DNA from: Kerstersia gyiorum
GTDB taxonomy: Bacteria > Pseudomonadota > Gammaproteobacteria > Burkholderiales > Burkholderiaceae_B
Assembly: GCF_004216755.1 (NCBI RefSeq)
Contig: NZ_SGWZ01000001.1
Coordinates: 1,240,001-1,304,000 of the forward strand
Length of the DNA stretch: 64,000 bases
Reading direction: 5' to 3'
A program made the translations under genes and the position numbers. The notes below the pieces were generated by a model. The model had not been told where the DNA came from. It made no database searches and was given only the letters and a program-made list of their open reading frames with translations. Shown piece by piece: positions 1-9,099 of the stretch (the stretch's first letter is position 1; the number at the start of each line of letters is the position of its first letter).

Positions 1-94
1 GCTTGCGTCCCGCAGCCCGTGCGGAATACCGCTTGTGTGTTCCGCAGGGCAGGCGTTCGCGCTGCCGTGCGTGACAGACCATGAAAGGTTTTCA

Positions 95-2233
95 ATGTCA
101 GCAATGATCCGCGCCCAGGCGCAGCTTTCCACATTTTCCGTTTCTCCCACTGGGGCAGCAAAGACCGCCTCCCATGGCCAGGCTGGCCTGGCCCTGCATG
201 TATTGTGCGCCGCGCTGGCGGCAGCCTTGCCGATGGTGGCGCAGGCCGACAAAGTGGCCGATGGCGGCCGCTTGGCACCGGTCGTGATCACGGCCCTGCC
301 GCCCAGCTCACCGCTGGTGATCGAGACCGATCCCAAGATTCCGCGCCAGCCGCTGCCGGCTGCCGATGGCGCCGACTACCTCAAGACCATTCCCGGCTTC
401 ACGGCCGTGCGCAGCGGTGGCGCCAATGCCGATCCCGTGCTGCGCGGCATGTTCGGTTCGCGCCTGAACATCCTGGTCGATGACACCACGATGCTGGGGG
501 CATGCCCCAGCCGCATGGATACGCCGGTGTCCTATATCGCGCCGGAAAACTTCGACGAACTGATTGTGGTCAAGGGGCCGCAGACCGTATTGTGGGGGCC
601 GGGCGCCTCGGCTGGCACGGTGCGTTTCGAGCGCAGCAAGCCGGTTTTCACCGAGGAAGATGCGCCGGTGCGCTTCGAGGGCAGCGTGGTGGGCGGGTCC
701 TGGGGGCGCAACGACCAGAATGCCGACCTGATCGCCGGCAATGAGCACATCTATGCCCGTGTGGCGGCCAACCATTCGCATTCCCAGAACTACAAAGACG
801 GCAATGGTGACGAGGTTCCGTCGCGCTGGGACAAATGGAACGTGGACCTGGCCGTGGGCCTGACGCCGGATACGGACACCCTGTATGAATTGACCGCCGG
901 TGTAGGCGATGGCGAAGCGCGCTCGGCTGGGCGCGGCATGGATGGCACCCGCTTCAAGCGCGAAAGCATAGGCTTTCGTTTCGAGAAGGAAAACATCACG
1001 CCGTGGCTGGAAAAGGTCGAGGCGCGGGTCTATCACAACTACGCCGACCACGTGATGGACAACTACAAGCTGCGTGATCCGGATCCCGCTAATATGATGA
1101 TGCCTAGACCGATGGCTAGCAACGTCGATCGCAGTACAAACGGTGGGCGCATTGCTGGAACCTTCCGCTTGGCTGATGCCCTGAAGTTGACGGGAGGCAT
1201 TGACGTTCGGCATGACACGCATCGTGCGCGAAAAGGTGGTAAGGAGCAGGATGGCACTTGGATAGACTACCGGACTCAGTTTCGCGTCAAGGATGCCGCT
1301 TTCGACAATATCGGCGTGTTTGGCGAGTTGCGCTGGGAACTGGCCGACGAACGCCGCGTTATCACCGGCCTGCGCATCGACCGTGCGGAAGTTAAGGATT
1401 ACCGCACGGCGTCGCCGACCTATGGCGACAAGCGCAGCAAGACCCTGCCTTCGGCATTTGCCCGCTATGAGGCGGACCTGTCCAGCCTGCCGGTCAGCTG
1501 GTATGTCGGTTTGGGCCACGTGCAGCGCATGCCTGATTATTGGGAACTGTTTTCGCCGAAGATGGGCCCGGCGGGTAGCGTGAACGCTTTCTCCGCCATC
1601 AAGCCGGAAAAGACCACGCAACTGGATATCGGTGCCGATTACCATGGCGACAATTTCGATGCCTGGATTTCCGCCTATGCCGGTCATGTGACGGATTACA
1701 TCCTGTTCGATTACAACGTGCATGCCATGGGCGGCGGCCACGGTGCCTCCAGCAGGGCGGAGAACATCAATGCCCGCACGCTGGGCGGCGAGCTGGGCGC
1801 GGGCTACAACTGGACGTCCGCCTGGCGCACGGAAGCCAGCCTGGCCTATGCCTGGGGTCGCATGAGTGGTGGCGGCGCCTTGCCGCAGCAACCGCCGCTG
1901 GAAGTGCGCCTGAGCGCCAGCTATGACGATGGTACGTGGTCGTTCGGGGCGCTATGGCGCCTGGTGGCCAGCCAGAACCGTTATTCCGACGGCCTGGGCA
2001 ACGTCGCCAGCAAGGATTTCGGCGCGACGCCCGGCTACGGCGTGCTGTCGCTCAATGGCGGCTATGCCATCGACAAGCGCTGGCAGCTGAATGTCGGTAT
2101 CGACAACCTACTGGACAAGACCTATCACGAGCACCTGAACATGGCCGGCAACGGCGCCTGGGGCTATTCCGGCACGACGGCCATCAACGAACCCGGCCGT
2201 ACCGTCTGGGCCCGGTTGGGCATGAAGTTCTGA
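95..2233 (+). CDS. oprC: TonB-dependent copper receptor (OprC/NosA family)
   Basis: Outer-membrane TonB-dependent receptor of 712 aa, predicted to bind and import copper. The ATG at 95 is chosen because GAAAGG lies 6 bases upstream; an in-frame ATG at 35 has no such site. A hydrophobic signal stretch ends near residue 51 (MVAQA) and a TonB-box-like APVVITA follows at about 60. Known OprC binds copper through a CxxxM and an HxM motif. Here C137-PSR-M141 and H319-V-M321 are both present with almost the same spacing, and a Met-rich loop (NMMMPRPM) follows, so the metal call is good. The C-terminus ends in Phe, as outer-membrane barrels do. Codon use becomes less GC-biased around 1085-1310. The gene is convergent with the ABC operon downstream. 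Confidence 0.88.
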   Translation: MSAMIRAQAQLSTFSVSPTGAAKTASHGQAGLALHVLCAALAAALPMVAQADKVADGGRLAPVVITALPPSSPLVIETDPKIPRQPLPAADGADYLKTIPGFTAVRSGGANADPVLRGMFGSRLNILVDDTTMLGACPSRMDTPVSYIAPENFDELIVVKGPQTVLWGPGASAGTVRFERSKPVFTEEDAPVRFEGSVVGGSWGRNDQNADLIAGNEHIYARVAANHSHSQNYKDGNGDEVPSRWDKWNVDLAVGLTPDTDTLYELTAGVGDGEARSAGRGMDGTRFKRESIGFRFEKENITPWLEKVEARVYHNYADHVMDNYKLRDPDPANMMMPRPMASNVDRSTNGGRIAGTFRLADALKLTGGIDVRHDTHRARKGGKEQDGTWIDYRTQFRVKDAAFDNIGVFGELRWELADERRVITGLRIDRAEVKDYRTASPTYGDKRSKTLPSAFARYEADLSSLPVSWYVGLGHVQRMPDYWELFSPKMGPAGSVNAFSAIKPEKTTQLDIGADYHGDNFDAWISAYAGHVTDYILFDYNVHAMGGGHGASSRAENINARTLGGELGAGYNWTSAWRTEASLAYAWGRMSGGGALPQQPPLEVRLSASYDDGTWSFGALWRLVASQNRYSDGLGNVASKDFGATPGYGVLSLNGGYAIDKRWQLNVGIDNLLDKTYHEHLNMAGNGAWGYSGTTAINEPGRTVWARLGMKF

Positions 2234-2245
2234 TGCCAAGGCTAC

Positions 2246-2309
2246 GGGCGGGCCGATCCGGCCCGCCCTAAAGAAAACAGGCCCGGCGCGTTTTTGCGCA
2301 CGGGCCTGT
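2246..2309. terminator. Paired hairpins between convergent genes
   Basis: Two perfect hairpins lie back to back. 2246-2254 pairs with 2260-2268 (9 bp, 5-base loop) just after the copper receptor stop. 2277-2285 pairs with 2301-2309, with an inner gcgc/gcgc pair. Read on the minus strand, the second is followed by TTTTCTTT, so it is a typical intrinsic terminator for the solute-binding protein gene. The first lacks a T tract but could end the plus-strand transcript. Confidence 0.75.
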
Positions 2310-2356
2310 CTTGTTCATGGCGTTGGCGGGCGGCGCTGTCGCCTGTGCCGGGAGCT

Positions 2357-3841
2357 TCAGTCCTGCCAGCGCCAGGTGGCAAAGTCGGTAATGAAAACCG
2401 GCACATCCTTGCGCATGCCGCTCAGTCCCTTGCGGGCGATGCTGATCCATTGCGGTTGGTACAGGAAGGCGGCGGCGGCATCCTCGGCCAGTTGGCGTTG
2501 CGCGGCCTGCAGGGCGCTCAGGCGCTGGTTCTCGTCGGCGGCCGAACGCGTGTCCTGGTAAATCTGCTGGAAGGCCGCAGAATCGTAGCCGGTGTAGTAG
2601 TCCGGGTTGGCAAAATTCCCGAGGTCCAGCGGCTCGACATGCGACACGATGGTGAGGTCGTAATCGTGTGCGCCGCCGTAGACATTGGCCAGCCACTGCG
2701 CCCATTCGACGTTCTTGATGCGGACCTGGATGCCAGCCTGGGCCAGCAGGGCGGCGATGATTTCCCCCCCCTGGCGTGCGTAGGGCGGCGGGGGCAGCAG
2801 CAGGTCCAGGCGCAAGGGCTGCGCGACACCGGCTTCCTGCAGGAGAGCCCTGGCCTTGGCGGGATCATAGGGATTGATACCTGTCGTATCGACGTAGCCG
2901 GGCGTGCCCGGCGTATAGAAGCTGCCGATAGGCAGGCCGTAGCCGTCAGCTGCGCCTTCGATGACGGCATCGCGGTCGATGGCGGCAAGAATGGCGCGGC
3001 GCACGCGTACGTCATCAAGCGGCGCGCGGCGCTGGTTGATAGCCATCATGGTTTTGGCTCTGGAACCGCCGACCACGATGTCGAAGCGGGAATCCTGCTG
3101 CAGCCGGGGCAGGCTACGCGAAGCCTGGATGCGCGGGAAGGCGTCGATATCGCCGGCCAGCAGGGCGGCGGCCTGCGCGGCCGGGTCGCTGATGAAGCGT
3201 ATCGTCACTTCGTCCAGGGCAACCTGGGAAGCATTGCGGTAATCCGGCCACTTCTTCAGTTGCAGGCGGCTGCCGCGTTGCCATCCCGCCAGCTGGTACG
3301 GGCCGGTGCCCGTAGGCTGGGTGGCATTGGTGCCGGCGCTGCCGGGTTCGACGATGGCGGCGGTCATCATGCCCAGGCGGAAGGGCAGATCGGGGTCGGC
3401 CTGCGGCAGGGTGATTTGTACGGTCAGCGGGTCCGGGGTGTCGATCTGCCACTGCGAAAAATGGCGCCTGTCCTTGTTGGTGCTGTTCTCAGCACCAGCG
3501 CGTTCAAAGGCATAGCGTACTGTCTGCGCATCCATGGCTGCGCCATTATGGAAGCGCACGCCATCGCGCAGCCGGAACGTGTAGGTCCGGCCGTCATCGG
3601 AGACTGTCCAGCTTTCGGCGAGCAGCGGCGTCACGCTGCCGTCTTCCTGGATTTTCGTCAGGGTTTCGTAGATGTTGTAGAGCGTGACGTCGGCAATGGT
3701 TTCCGCCGCGTTGGCAGTCGGGTCCAGCGCAGGGGGTTCCAGCGTCATGCCTATGGTCAGGCGTTCCGGGGCGGATAGCGCGAGTGCCGGGATCGAACCC
3801 AGGGTGCCCAGGACACAACCCAGCAGCAGTTTGCATAGCAT
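2357..3841 (-). CDS. ABC transporter substrate-binding protein, family 5 (peptide type)
   Basis: Periplasmic binding protein of 494 aa, the usual length for the DppA/OppA/NikA family. It has an N-terminal signal peptide ending near ALALS and a typical start of the mature domain (TIGMTLEPPALDPT). The early motif LAESWTVSDDGRTYTFRLRD, followed by GVRFHNG, is a family hallmark. The ATG at 3841 has GGAGAG about 8 bases upstream. It is the last gene of a minus-strand set with two permeases 27 bp upstream. The family carries peptides, nickel, glutathione or other small solutes, and the exact substrate cannot be read from the sequence. No ATP-binding subunit is encoded next to it. Confidence 0.85.
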   Translation of the reverse strand: MLCKLLLGCVLGTLGSIPALALSAPERLTIGMTLEPPALDPTANAAETIADVTLYNIYETLTKIQEDGSVTPLLAESWTVSDDGRTYTFRLRDGVRFHNGAAMDAQTVRYAFERAGAENSTNKDRRHFSQWQIDTPDPLTVQITLPQADPDLPFRLGMMTAAIVEPGSAGTNATQPTGTGPYQLAGWQRGSRLQLKKWPDYRNASQVALDEVTIRFISDPAAQAAALLAGDIDAFPRIQASRSLPRLQQDSRFDIVVGGSRAKTMMAINQRRAPLDDVRVRRAILAAIDRDAVIEGAADGYGLPIGSFYTPGTPGYVDTTGINPYDPAKARALLQEAGVAQPLRLDLLLPPPPYARQGGEIIAALLAQAGIQVRIKNVEWAQWLANVYGGAHDYDLTIVSHVEPLDLGNFANPDYYTGYDSAAFQQIYQDTRSAADENQRLSALQAAQRQLAEDAAAAFLYQPQWISIARKGLSGMRKDVPVFITDFATWRWQD

Positions 3842-3868
3842 TTCAAGTCTCTCCGGTTTCTTGTTTTG

Positions 3869-4774
3869 TCATGCCAGGGGACGGCGTCGCACAGGCGCCA
3901 GCCGTGGGTCCAGCGCGTCGCGCAGGCCGTCACCCAGCAGGTTCAGCCCCATTACGGCCAGCACAATGGCGGCGCCGGGATAGAACGCGAGTTCCGGCGC
4001 CGTGAATATCATCGACTGCGCTTCACTCAGCATTCTGCCCCAGGATGGCGCAGGCGGCTGCACGCCCAGCCCCAGATATGAAAGCGCGGATTCGGCCAGG
4101 ATGGCAATGGAAAATTGCAGCGTGGCCTGGACAATCAACGGCGAAGCCAGATTGGGCAGCACGTGGCGCAGCGCGATATGCCATTCGCTGCGTCCGGCGG
4201 CGCGTGCGGCGGCGATATATTCCATTTGCCATATGACACCGGCCGAGGCACGCGTGACCCGAGTGAACGTCGGGATCATGGCCAGGGCGATGGCAAGGAT
4301 GGCGATGTCCAGCCCGGGGCCGCTTTCCGATGCGGCGGCCAGGATTGTGGCCAGCAGGATGGCGGGAAAGGCAAAGCTGAAGTCTGCTGCCCGCATGATG
4401 ATTTCATCCAGCCAGCCGCCGCGCATGGCGGCCAGCAGCCCCAGCAGCGCACCCGCCAGCAGCCCCAGGGAGACGGAAATGGCGCCTGCCAGCAGGCTGC
4501 TGGCGGCGCCGGCCATGAGCAGGGAAGCGATATCGCGCCCCAGCGGGTCCGTGCCCAGCCAGTGTTCCAGCGAAGGGGGCAGCAGCCGATGCTTCATGAA
4601 AATGCCTTCGACCGGCCAGGGCGTCCAGATTTCAGCGAGCAGCGCAATGCCGACGAACAGCACGACCAGCACCGCGCCGGCGACGAAACGGGGCTGGCCC
4701 AGCAGCCGGCCGGCCAGCCCGCGTTGGCGCCGCCGGGGGGGGAGGACCGTGGCAAGCAGGCGATGGTCTGTCAT
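3869..4774 (-). CDS. dppC: ABC transporter permease, DppC type
   Basis: Inner-membrane permease of 301 aa. It has an N-terminal TM (FVAGAVLVVLFVGIALLAE), then a periplasmic loop with the DppC signature LGTDPLGRDIAS, then a BPD_transp_1 domain with several TM helices. The EAA loop is visible as AARAAGRSEWHIALRHVLPN. The ATG at 4774 overlaps the dppB stop in an ATGA arrangement, so the two genes are translationally coupled. A longer open frame continues upstream to 5521, but that part is only the shadow of dppB. It forms a heterodimer with DppB. Confidence 0.88.
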   Translation of the reverse strand: MTDHRLLATVLPPRRRQRGLAGRLLGQPRFVAGAVLVVLFVGIALLAEIWTPWPVEGIFMKHRLLPPSLEHWLGTDPLGRDIASLLMAGAASSLLAGAISVSLGLLAGALLGLLAAMRGGWLDEIIMRAADFSFAFPAILLATILAAASESGPGLDIAILAIALAMIPTFTRVTRASAGVIWQMEYIAAARAAGRSEWHIALRHVLPNLASPLIVQATLQFSIAILAESALSYLGLGVQPPAPSWGRMLSEAQSMIFTAPELAFYPGAAIVLAVMGLNLLGDGLRDALDPRLAPVRRRPLA

Positions 4775-5721
4775 GTGCTGGCCCTCCGCCTGCGCGGGTC
4801 GGCCAGGCCGCAGGCCAGGTCTGCCAGGAAATTGACACAAATGACCATGAGCGCCAGGAACAGGACGGCGTTGCGCACGACTACCAGATCCCGGTTGGCG
4901 ATGGACTGCAGGATCAGGCGGCCCAGGCCGGGCAGATTGAAAACATTTTCGATCACGATGGCGCCGGCCAGCAGGTGGGCGAATTGCAGGCCGGCGATGG
5001 TCAGGATGGGAATCAGGGCATTGCGCAGCACATGGCGGGCGACCACCTGGCGGCGGGGCAGGCCTTTGGCCATGGCGGTGCGTACATAGTCTTCGCGCAG
5101 CACATCCAGCACCGCGGCACGGGTGATGCGGGCCAGGACGGCGGCCTGTACCAGCGCCAGCGCGATGGCGGGCAGCACCAGGGCTTGCAGCGAGGCCAGG
5201 GGGGCGTCCTGCCAGCCAGGGAAGCCACCGGCCTGGAACCATTGCAGCTGTACGGCAAAGATGATGATCAGCAGAATGCCCAGCCAGAATCCTGGGACGG
5301 CCAGGCCCAGCTGGCAGATGCCCATGACCAGCAGGTCGCCACTGCGGCCATGGCGCAGCGCGGCGTAGATGCCTGCGGCCAGGGCCAGCAGAATGGTCAG
5401 GGCCATGGCGGCCAGCGACAGCGGCAATGTCAGCGCCATGCGCTCGGTGATCAGGCTGGCAACGGGCACGCCATAGGCATGGCTTTCCCCGAGGTTGCCG
5501 GTGGCCAGGCCCGACAGCCATTGCAGGTAACGTTGCCAGGCGGGCAGGTCCAGACCGAGATGAGTGCTCAGGGCGGCCACGGCCTCGGGCGGCGCGTCAG
5601 GCCCCAGGCGCATCTGGGCGGCGTTGCCGGGCAGTACCTCCAGCGCCAGGAAAATCAGCAGGGTGGCGACAGCCAGCGTGGCCAGCAGGCCTGCCGCCCG
5701 TCGCGCCAGATAATGTTGCAT
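4771..5721 (-). CDS. dppB: ABC transporter permease, DppB type
   Basis: Inner-membrane permease of 316 aa if it starts at the ATG at 5721 (MQHYLARRAAG). A GTG at 5751 would add ten residues, and neither start has a clear ribosome site. The first TM (LLATLAVATLLIFLALEVLPG) and the following GPDAPPEAV region match the DppB N-terminal domain. The EAA loop reads RTAMAKGLPRRQVVARHVLRN. It is the first gene of a dppB-dppC-binding protein operon. The companion DppD and DppF ATPases are absent here. Confidence 0.87.
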   Translation of the reverse strand: MQHYLARRAAGLLATLAVATLLIFLALEVLPGNAAQMRLGPDAPPEAVAALSTHLGLDLPAWQRYLQWLSGLATGNLGESHAYGVPVASLITERMALTLPLSLAAMALTILLALAAGIYAALRHGRSGDLLVMGICQLGLAVPGFWLGILLIIIFAVQLQWFQAGGFPGWQDAPLASLQALVLPAIALALVQAAVLARITRAAVLDVLREDYVRTAMAKGLPRRQVVARHVLRNALIPILTIAGLQFAHLLAGAIVIENVFNLPGLGRLILQSIANRDLVVVRNAVLFLALMVICVNFLADLACGLADPRRRRAST

Positions 5722-5883
5722 GAGGCGGATCAGATGGCCGCGGGCGTCCACGGCGCCGCCATGCCGCCCGCGCTGCTGCGCGGTGCCGGGCTAGCGGGAA
5801 AACAGGGCCGGGAGAAGCTCACTATCGCCATCCTTGGACGGAAAAGCGCAATATACCCTTTCGAGCGAGCGGGGTGTTGGATG

Positions 5884-5911
5884 GCGGCCGGCCCGCTCCG
5901 GTGCCGGCCGC
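5884..5911 (-). terminator. GC-rich hairpin after the MFS gene
   Basis: A perfect 9-bp stem (5884-5892 with 5903-5911, loop 10 bases) lies 17 bp past the stop of the minus-strand MFS gene. There is no T run after it, so it may be a weak or Rho-assisted terminator. Confidence 0.4.
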
Positions 5912-5927
5912 AGTCGCTGATCGGCCG

Positions 5928-7163
5928 TCAGCCGGCCTGGCGCAGCTTGCGCGGCGCAGATTCCGCCAGGAACAGGCTGATCAGCGCGCCGGCCGCAATA
6001 CCGCCGAAGGCGAAGTACAGGGTGTATTCGATACCGTATTGCTGGGCGATGTGGCCTGCGATGGCGGGCGCAAAGCCGCCGCCGAAAATTTCACCGACGC
6101 CGCAGACCGCACCGATGGCAGCGGCGACCAGGCCCGGCGGCGCGGCTTCCATGGCCACCGGGCCGGTGAACAGCGCCAGCAGTCCCAGGCAGAAGAAGGA
6201 CACCACGAACAATGCGGCAAACAGTTGCCACGGTGTGGCGCCGATCCGGGTGAAGACCAGCAGGGCCATGGCGCCGCCGATAAAGGCCAGTACGGCGGCA
6301 AGCCGCCGGCCGATGAGGTCGGACGCTCCGGGTACCAGGAATTCACCCAGGAACCCGCCGAAACCCACGGCTGACACGATCCAGCCCATCTGCGTGCCAT
6401 TGAGGTGCAGATAGTCGATCAGATAGCTGGGCATCATGGCACCGATCACGAAGATGCCGGTCATGGCGCAGAGAATGCCCAGCATGGCAAGCACGACATT
6501 CCGTGAGCGCAGCAGGTCGGACCAGCGTACCGGGGCAGGGGAAGGCTTGGCCGTGGGCGCCGCCGGTATGTTTGTCCGCGCACCGGGTTCGCGGATCACG
6601 CGATACAGTCCCCAGGCAACCAGCAGGCCAGGCAGCGCTGAAACCAGGAAGACATAACGCCAGGACGGCATGATGACCAGCAACTGGGTGGCGATGATGG
6701 GGGCGAAACCCAGCCCGAACAGGGCGAAGGCGCTTTGTTGCAGGCCCTGGTTGAGCCCTCTGCGGCGCGGATGCGAAGCTTCCCCGGCTGCTGCGACGCT
6801 CGCGGGGCAGAACGCACCCTCGGAGATGCCCATGGCAACGCGGATCAGCAGCAGGCTGGTCAAGCCGCCGGCCAGGCCAGAGATGCTGGACAGCAGGGAA
6901 AAGACGATGGTGGAAATCACCAGTACCTTGCGTCTTCCGATTTGATCGGCCAGGCGACCCATCAGAATGGCGGACACGCCCCAGGCGATGCCTAGCGCCC
7001 CGATCAGGTTGCCCAGGTCCTGGTAGCCCAGACCGAGGTCTTTCATCATGAAGGGAAACAGCGGTGCCAGCAGCCAGCGGTCCAGCCCGATCAAGCCGAA
7101 ACCCAGTGCCAGCAGCGATACGGATTGCCACTCATAGCGTGTGTCGAAATGAGCATTTTTCAT
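5928..7163 (-). CDS. MFS transporter (aromatic acid/anion type)
   Basis: Major facilitator of 411 aa with about 12 TM helices. The inter-helix 2-3 motif GRLADQIGRRKVL is the classic MFS motif A, and a GASDLIGRRLAAVLA copy follows in the second half. The N-terminal FGLIGLDRWLLAPLFP resembles anion:cation symporters that move aromatic acids, tartrate or sialic acid. The ATG at 7163 is 4 bp after the stop of the isochorismatase-like gene and is preceded by AGGGGGT. The longer open frame to 7298 is a shadow. Its place next to the hydrolase suggests it imports that enzyme's substrate or a precursor, which is inference. Confidence 0.82.
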   Translation of the reverse strand: MKNAHFDTRYEWQSVSLLALGFGLIGLDRWLLAPLFPFMMKDLGLGYQDLGNLIGALGIAWGVSAILMGRLADQIGRRKVLVISTIVFSLLSSISGLAGGLTSLLLIRVAMGISEGAFCPASVAAAGEASHPRRRGLNQGLQQSAFALFGLGFAPIIATQLLVIMPSWRYVFLVSALPGLLVAWGLYRVIREPGARTNIPAAPTAKPSPAPVRWSDLLRSRNVVLAMLGILCAMTGIFVIGAMMPSYLIDYLHLNGTQMGWIVSAVGFGGFLGEFLVPGASDLIGRRLAAVLAFIGGAMALLVFTRIGATPWQLFAALFVVSFFCLGLLALFTGPVAMEAAPPGLVAAAIGAVCGVGEIFGGGFAPAIAGHIAQQYGIEYTLYFAFGGIAAGALISLFLAESAPRKLRQAG

Positions 7164-7167
7164 CTTG

Positions 7168-7791
7168 CTACCCCCTGGCCAGCGCCCGCGCCAGAGCCTC
7201 GGCGGAGAGCACCTGCCCGAAGGCGGATTCGATGGCGGCCTGTGTGGCCTGTTGCGACGCGTCGTCAAAGCCGCCGGTGGCGTCGCCGACGAAAGCAACC
7301 TTGAAGTCGCGCATGAAGGCGCTGCGGGCGGTTGATTCGCAGCAGACGCTGGTGACGGTCCCGATGATGATCAGAGTGTCGATGGTGGCGTTGCCGCGCA
7401 GGGTGCGGATCAGCGTTTCGAGATTGGTGTTGTAGAAAGCATCGTAGCGGTGCTTCACGATAATGGCGTCGCCGGGCCGGGGCGCGAGTTCTTCCACGAC
7501 TTCCGCGCCGGAGGTGCCTTCGCGCAAGCCTCTGCCTGTCAGCTGTGGATGCATCTGGGTTTCGATGGGGGAAATGTCGAAGCCGTCATACAGCACGTGA
7601 CGGGTGTAGGCGACCGGCACGTCGTGGCGGCGGCAGCAGTCCAGCACGGACTGCATTGCGGGCAGCCGTTCGCGCGCGGCGGCCACTTCCATGACGGCTC
7701 CGGCCCGGACGAAGTCATTCTGCATGTCGATGACCAGCAGCATCGAGCGGCTGGGAATGATGGGCCAACGCAGGGAATTCTCGGTACGCAT
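7168..7791 (-). CDS. Isochorismatase-like cysteine hydrolase
   Basis: Protein of 207 aa in the isochorismatase superfamily. The catalytic triad of this fold is visible: Asp22 in VIDMQNDF, Lys in IVKHRYDAFYNT, and Cys in VTSVCCESTAR preceded by the cis-peptide region. Members hydrolyse amides such as nicotinamide, N-carbamoyl compounds, biuret or ureidoacrylate, or isochorismate itself. Nothing here decides which. The start ATG at 7791 has a strong GGAGGAG 5 bases upstream. It leads a two-gene operon with the MFS transporter (4-bp gap), and the AraC regulator upstream on the same strand is the likely controller. Confidence 0.85.
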   Translation of the reverse strand: MRTENSLRWPIIPSRSMLLVIDMQNDFVRAGAVMEVAAARERLPAMQSVLDCCRRHDVPVAYTRHVLYDGFDISPIETQMHPQLTGRGLREGTSGAEVVEELAPRPGDAIIVKHRYDAFYNTNLETLIRTLRGNATIDTLIIIGTVTSVCCESTARSAFMRDFKVAFVGDATGGFDDASQQATQAAIESAFGQVLSAEALARALARG

Positions 7792-7932
7792 TTGTCTCCT
7801 CCGGAACATCAGTGAATTGTCCGAAGGAGTGTATGGGCCGCGTTGGACGGGCCGCCCGGCGGAAATTGCGCTATTCCCGACGATATTGCGCGCTTTGTGC
7901 CTGACCACGGGCCTGAGCGCGAGCCTCGGCCT

Positions 7933-8823
7933 TCAGTTCAGGCGGCGCCAGGCGGCCGGGCTCATGCCTTCATGGCGGCGGAACAGGCGCGCCAGGCTGT
8001 CCGGGTCCTGGTACCCGACGCTGGCCGCGATGCGTTCCAGCGGCCAGTTCGTGGCGCCCAGCAATTGCTTGGCGCGCGCCACGCGGCGCTGCAGCAGGTA
8101 GTGATAGGGAGAGACGCCGGTAGACGCCTTGAAGCAGCGGGTAAAGTGGAATTTGGTCATGCCGCAGGCCTGGGCCAGGCTGTCGAGTGAAAAATCCTCG
8201 GCCAGACGCTGTTCCAGTACTTCCAGCGCCTGCTTGAGCGCCCTGGCGTTCAGGCGCGGTGCCTGGCGCCCGGCCCCGCGTTCGTCGTGGCGGCGCCATT
8301 GCTGTGCCAGCGCGTTGAGAATGGTGACGCAATAACTGTCGGCCAGCAGCCGGGGGCAGCCGTTGCGTCCGGCCTGTTCGGCAAACGCGATGATGCTGGC
8401 ATACAGGAAGGGGTTGGCAAAGCCCTTTTGCGCCAGCATCCACAGGCCGTGCTCCGCGTTGCCGACTTCCAGCTGCTCGAAGTAGTCGAAGACGCTTTGT
8501 TTGTCTATCGACAGGAAGGTCACGCGCGCTGCGCCATCCTTGACCCAGCGGAACGCGGTATCAGGGGGAATGACATGCACCGGGTGCGGCGCGCTGCTGA
8601 AGTGATCATGGTAGCCCCAGCCCAGGTCTACCATGGCGGTGGACAACTGGTATTCATGGGAAGCCAGCATCACCAGCTCGGGCAAGGCCGGGCTTTGCAG
8701 GTCGTGGGCGACGAAGCGGCAGGTCGTCAGGCGCGCGCCGGCGTCCGGGCGCGCTGTCTGGGTTTCCAGGCGGTAGGCGGCGTTGGCGGCGATCAGGTCA
8801 TGGAATGAGGCGGCGGTCGGCAT
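7933..8823 (-). CDS. AraC family transcriptional regulator
   Basis: Regulator of 296 aa with an N-terminal sensing domain of about 180 residues and a C-terminal double helix-turn-helix. The recognition part is clear: LDSLAQACGMTKFHFTRCFK, then GVSPYHYLLQRRVARAKQLL, then VGYQDPDSLARLFRRHEGMS. The ATG at 8823 has GAGG about 8 bases upstream. It lies 141 bp upstream of the isochorismatase/MFS operon on the same strand, so it probably controls that operon. The ligand is unknown. Confidence 0.9.
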   Translation of the reverse strand: MPTAASFHDLIAANAAYRLETQTARPDAGARLTTCRFVAHDLQSPALPELVMLASHEYQLSTAMVDLGWGYHDHFSSAPHPVHVIPPDTAFRWVKDGAARVTFLSIDKQSVFDYFEQLEVGNAEHGLWMLAQKGFANPFLYASIIAFAEQAGRNGCPRLLADSYCVTILNALAQQWRRHDERGAGRQAPRLNARALKQALEVLEQRLAEDFSLDSLAQACGMTKFHFTRCFKASTGVSPYHYLLQRRVARAKQLLGATNWPLERIAASVGYQDPDSLARLFRRHEGMSPAAWRRLN

Positions 8824-8956
8824 GCGGAAACCTCATGCAAAAGAAAGTATTTCAAGCGATACCGGGCTGTCTTGCCATCGGGGTTTGCGCTTGCGCCCAG
8901 CCTCGGGCAGGTGCCGTGGGCGGACGGGCAGGCTGCGCCGGTCCATATTTCAATAT

Positions 8957-8985
8957 TTGGATAAACCAGATCGAAATAGCATAAA
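8957..8985 (+). promoter_or_regulatory. Weak candidate promoter before peroxiredoxin
   Basis: An AT-rich island (8950-9005) in a GC-rich gap holds TTGGAT, a 17-bp spacer and CATAAA. This scores 3/6 and 4/6 against sigma-70. A small hairpin (CATCAC at 9038-9043 with GTGATG at 9048-9053) lies between it and the gene. No OxyR-type site was recognised. Confidence 0.3.
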
Positions 8986-9099
8986 GTTATATGAAAAACT
9001 TATTTCCCCAACTGGGATGCCGGTGTGAAAATCAATCCATCACTTCCGTGATGCCGCCGTTTCTGCCGCAGGCATCGCCATCATCGCAAGAGGTTATTC

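Noticed and set aside
308..1891. Long minus-strand open frame (527 aa) inside the copper receptor gene
   Set aside because: It has no recognisable motif and lies opposite a clear OprC-type gene; high GC leaves antisense frames open.
2294..3778. Plus-strand open frame (494 aa) opposite the solute-binding protein
   Set aside because: It mirrors the real minus-strand gene, has no family motifs and no ribosome site.
4775..5521. N-terminal extension of dppC to 5521
   Set aside because: The extension is dppB read in another frame; the ATGA overlap at 4771-4774 marks the true start.
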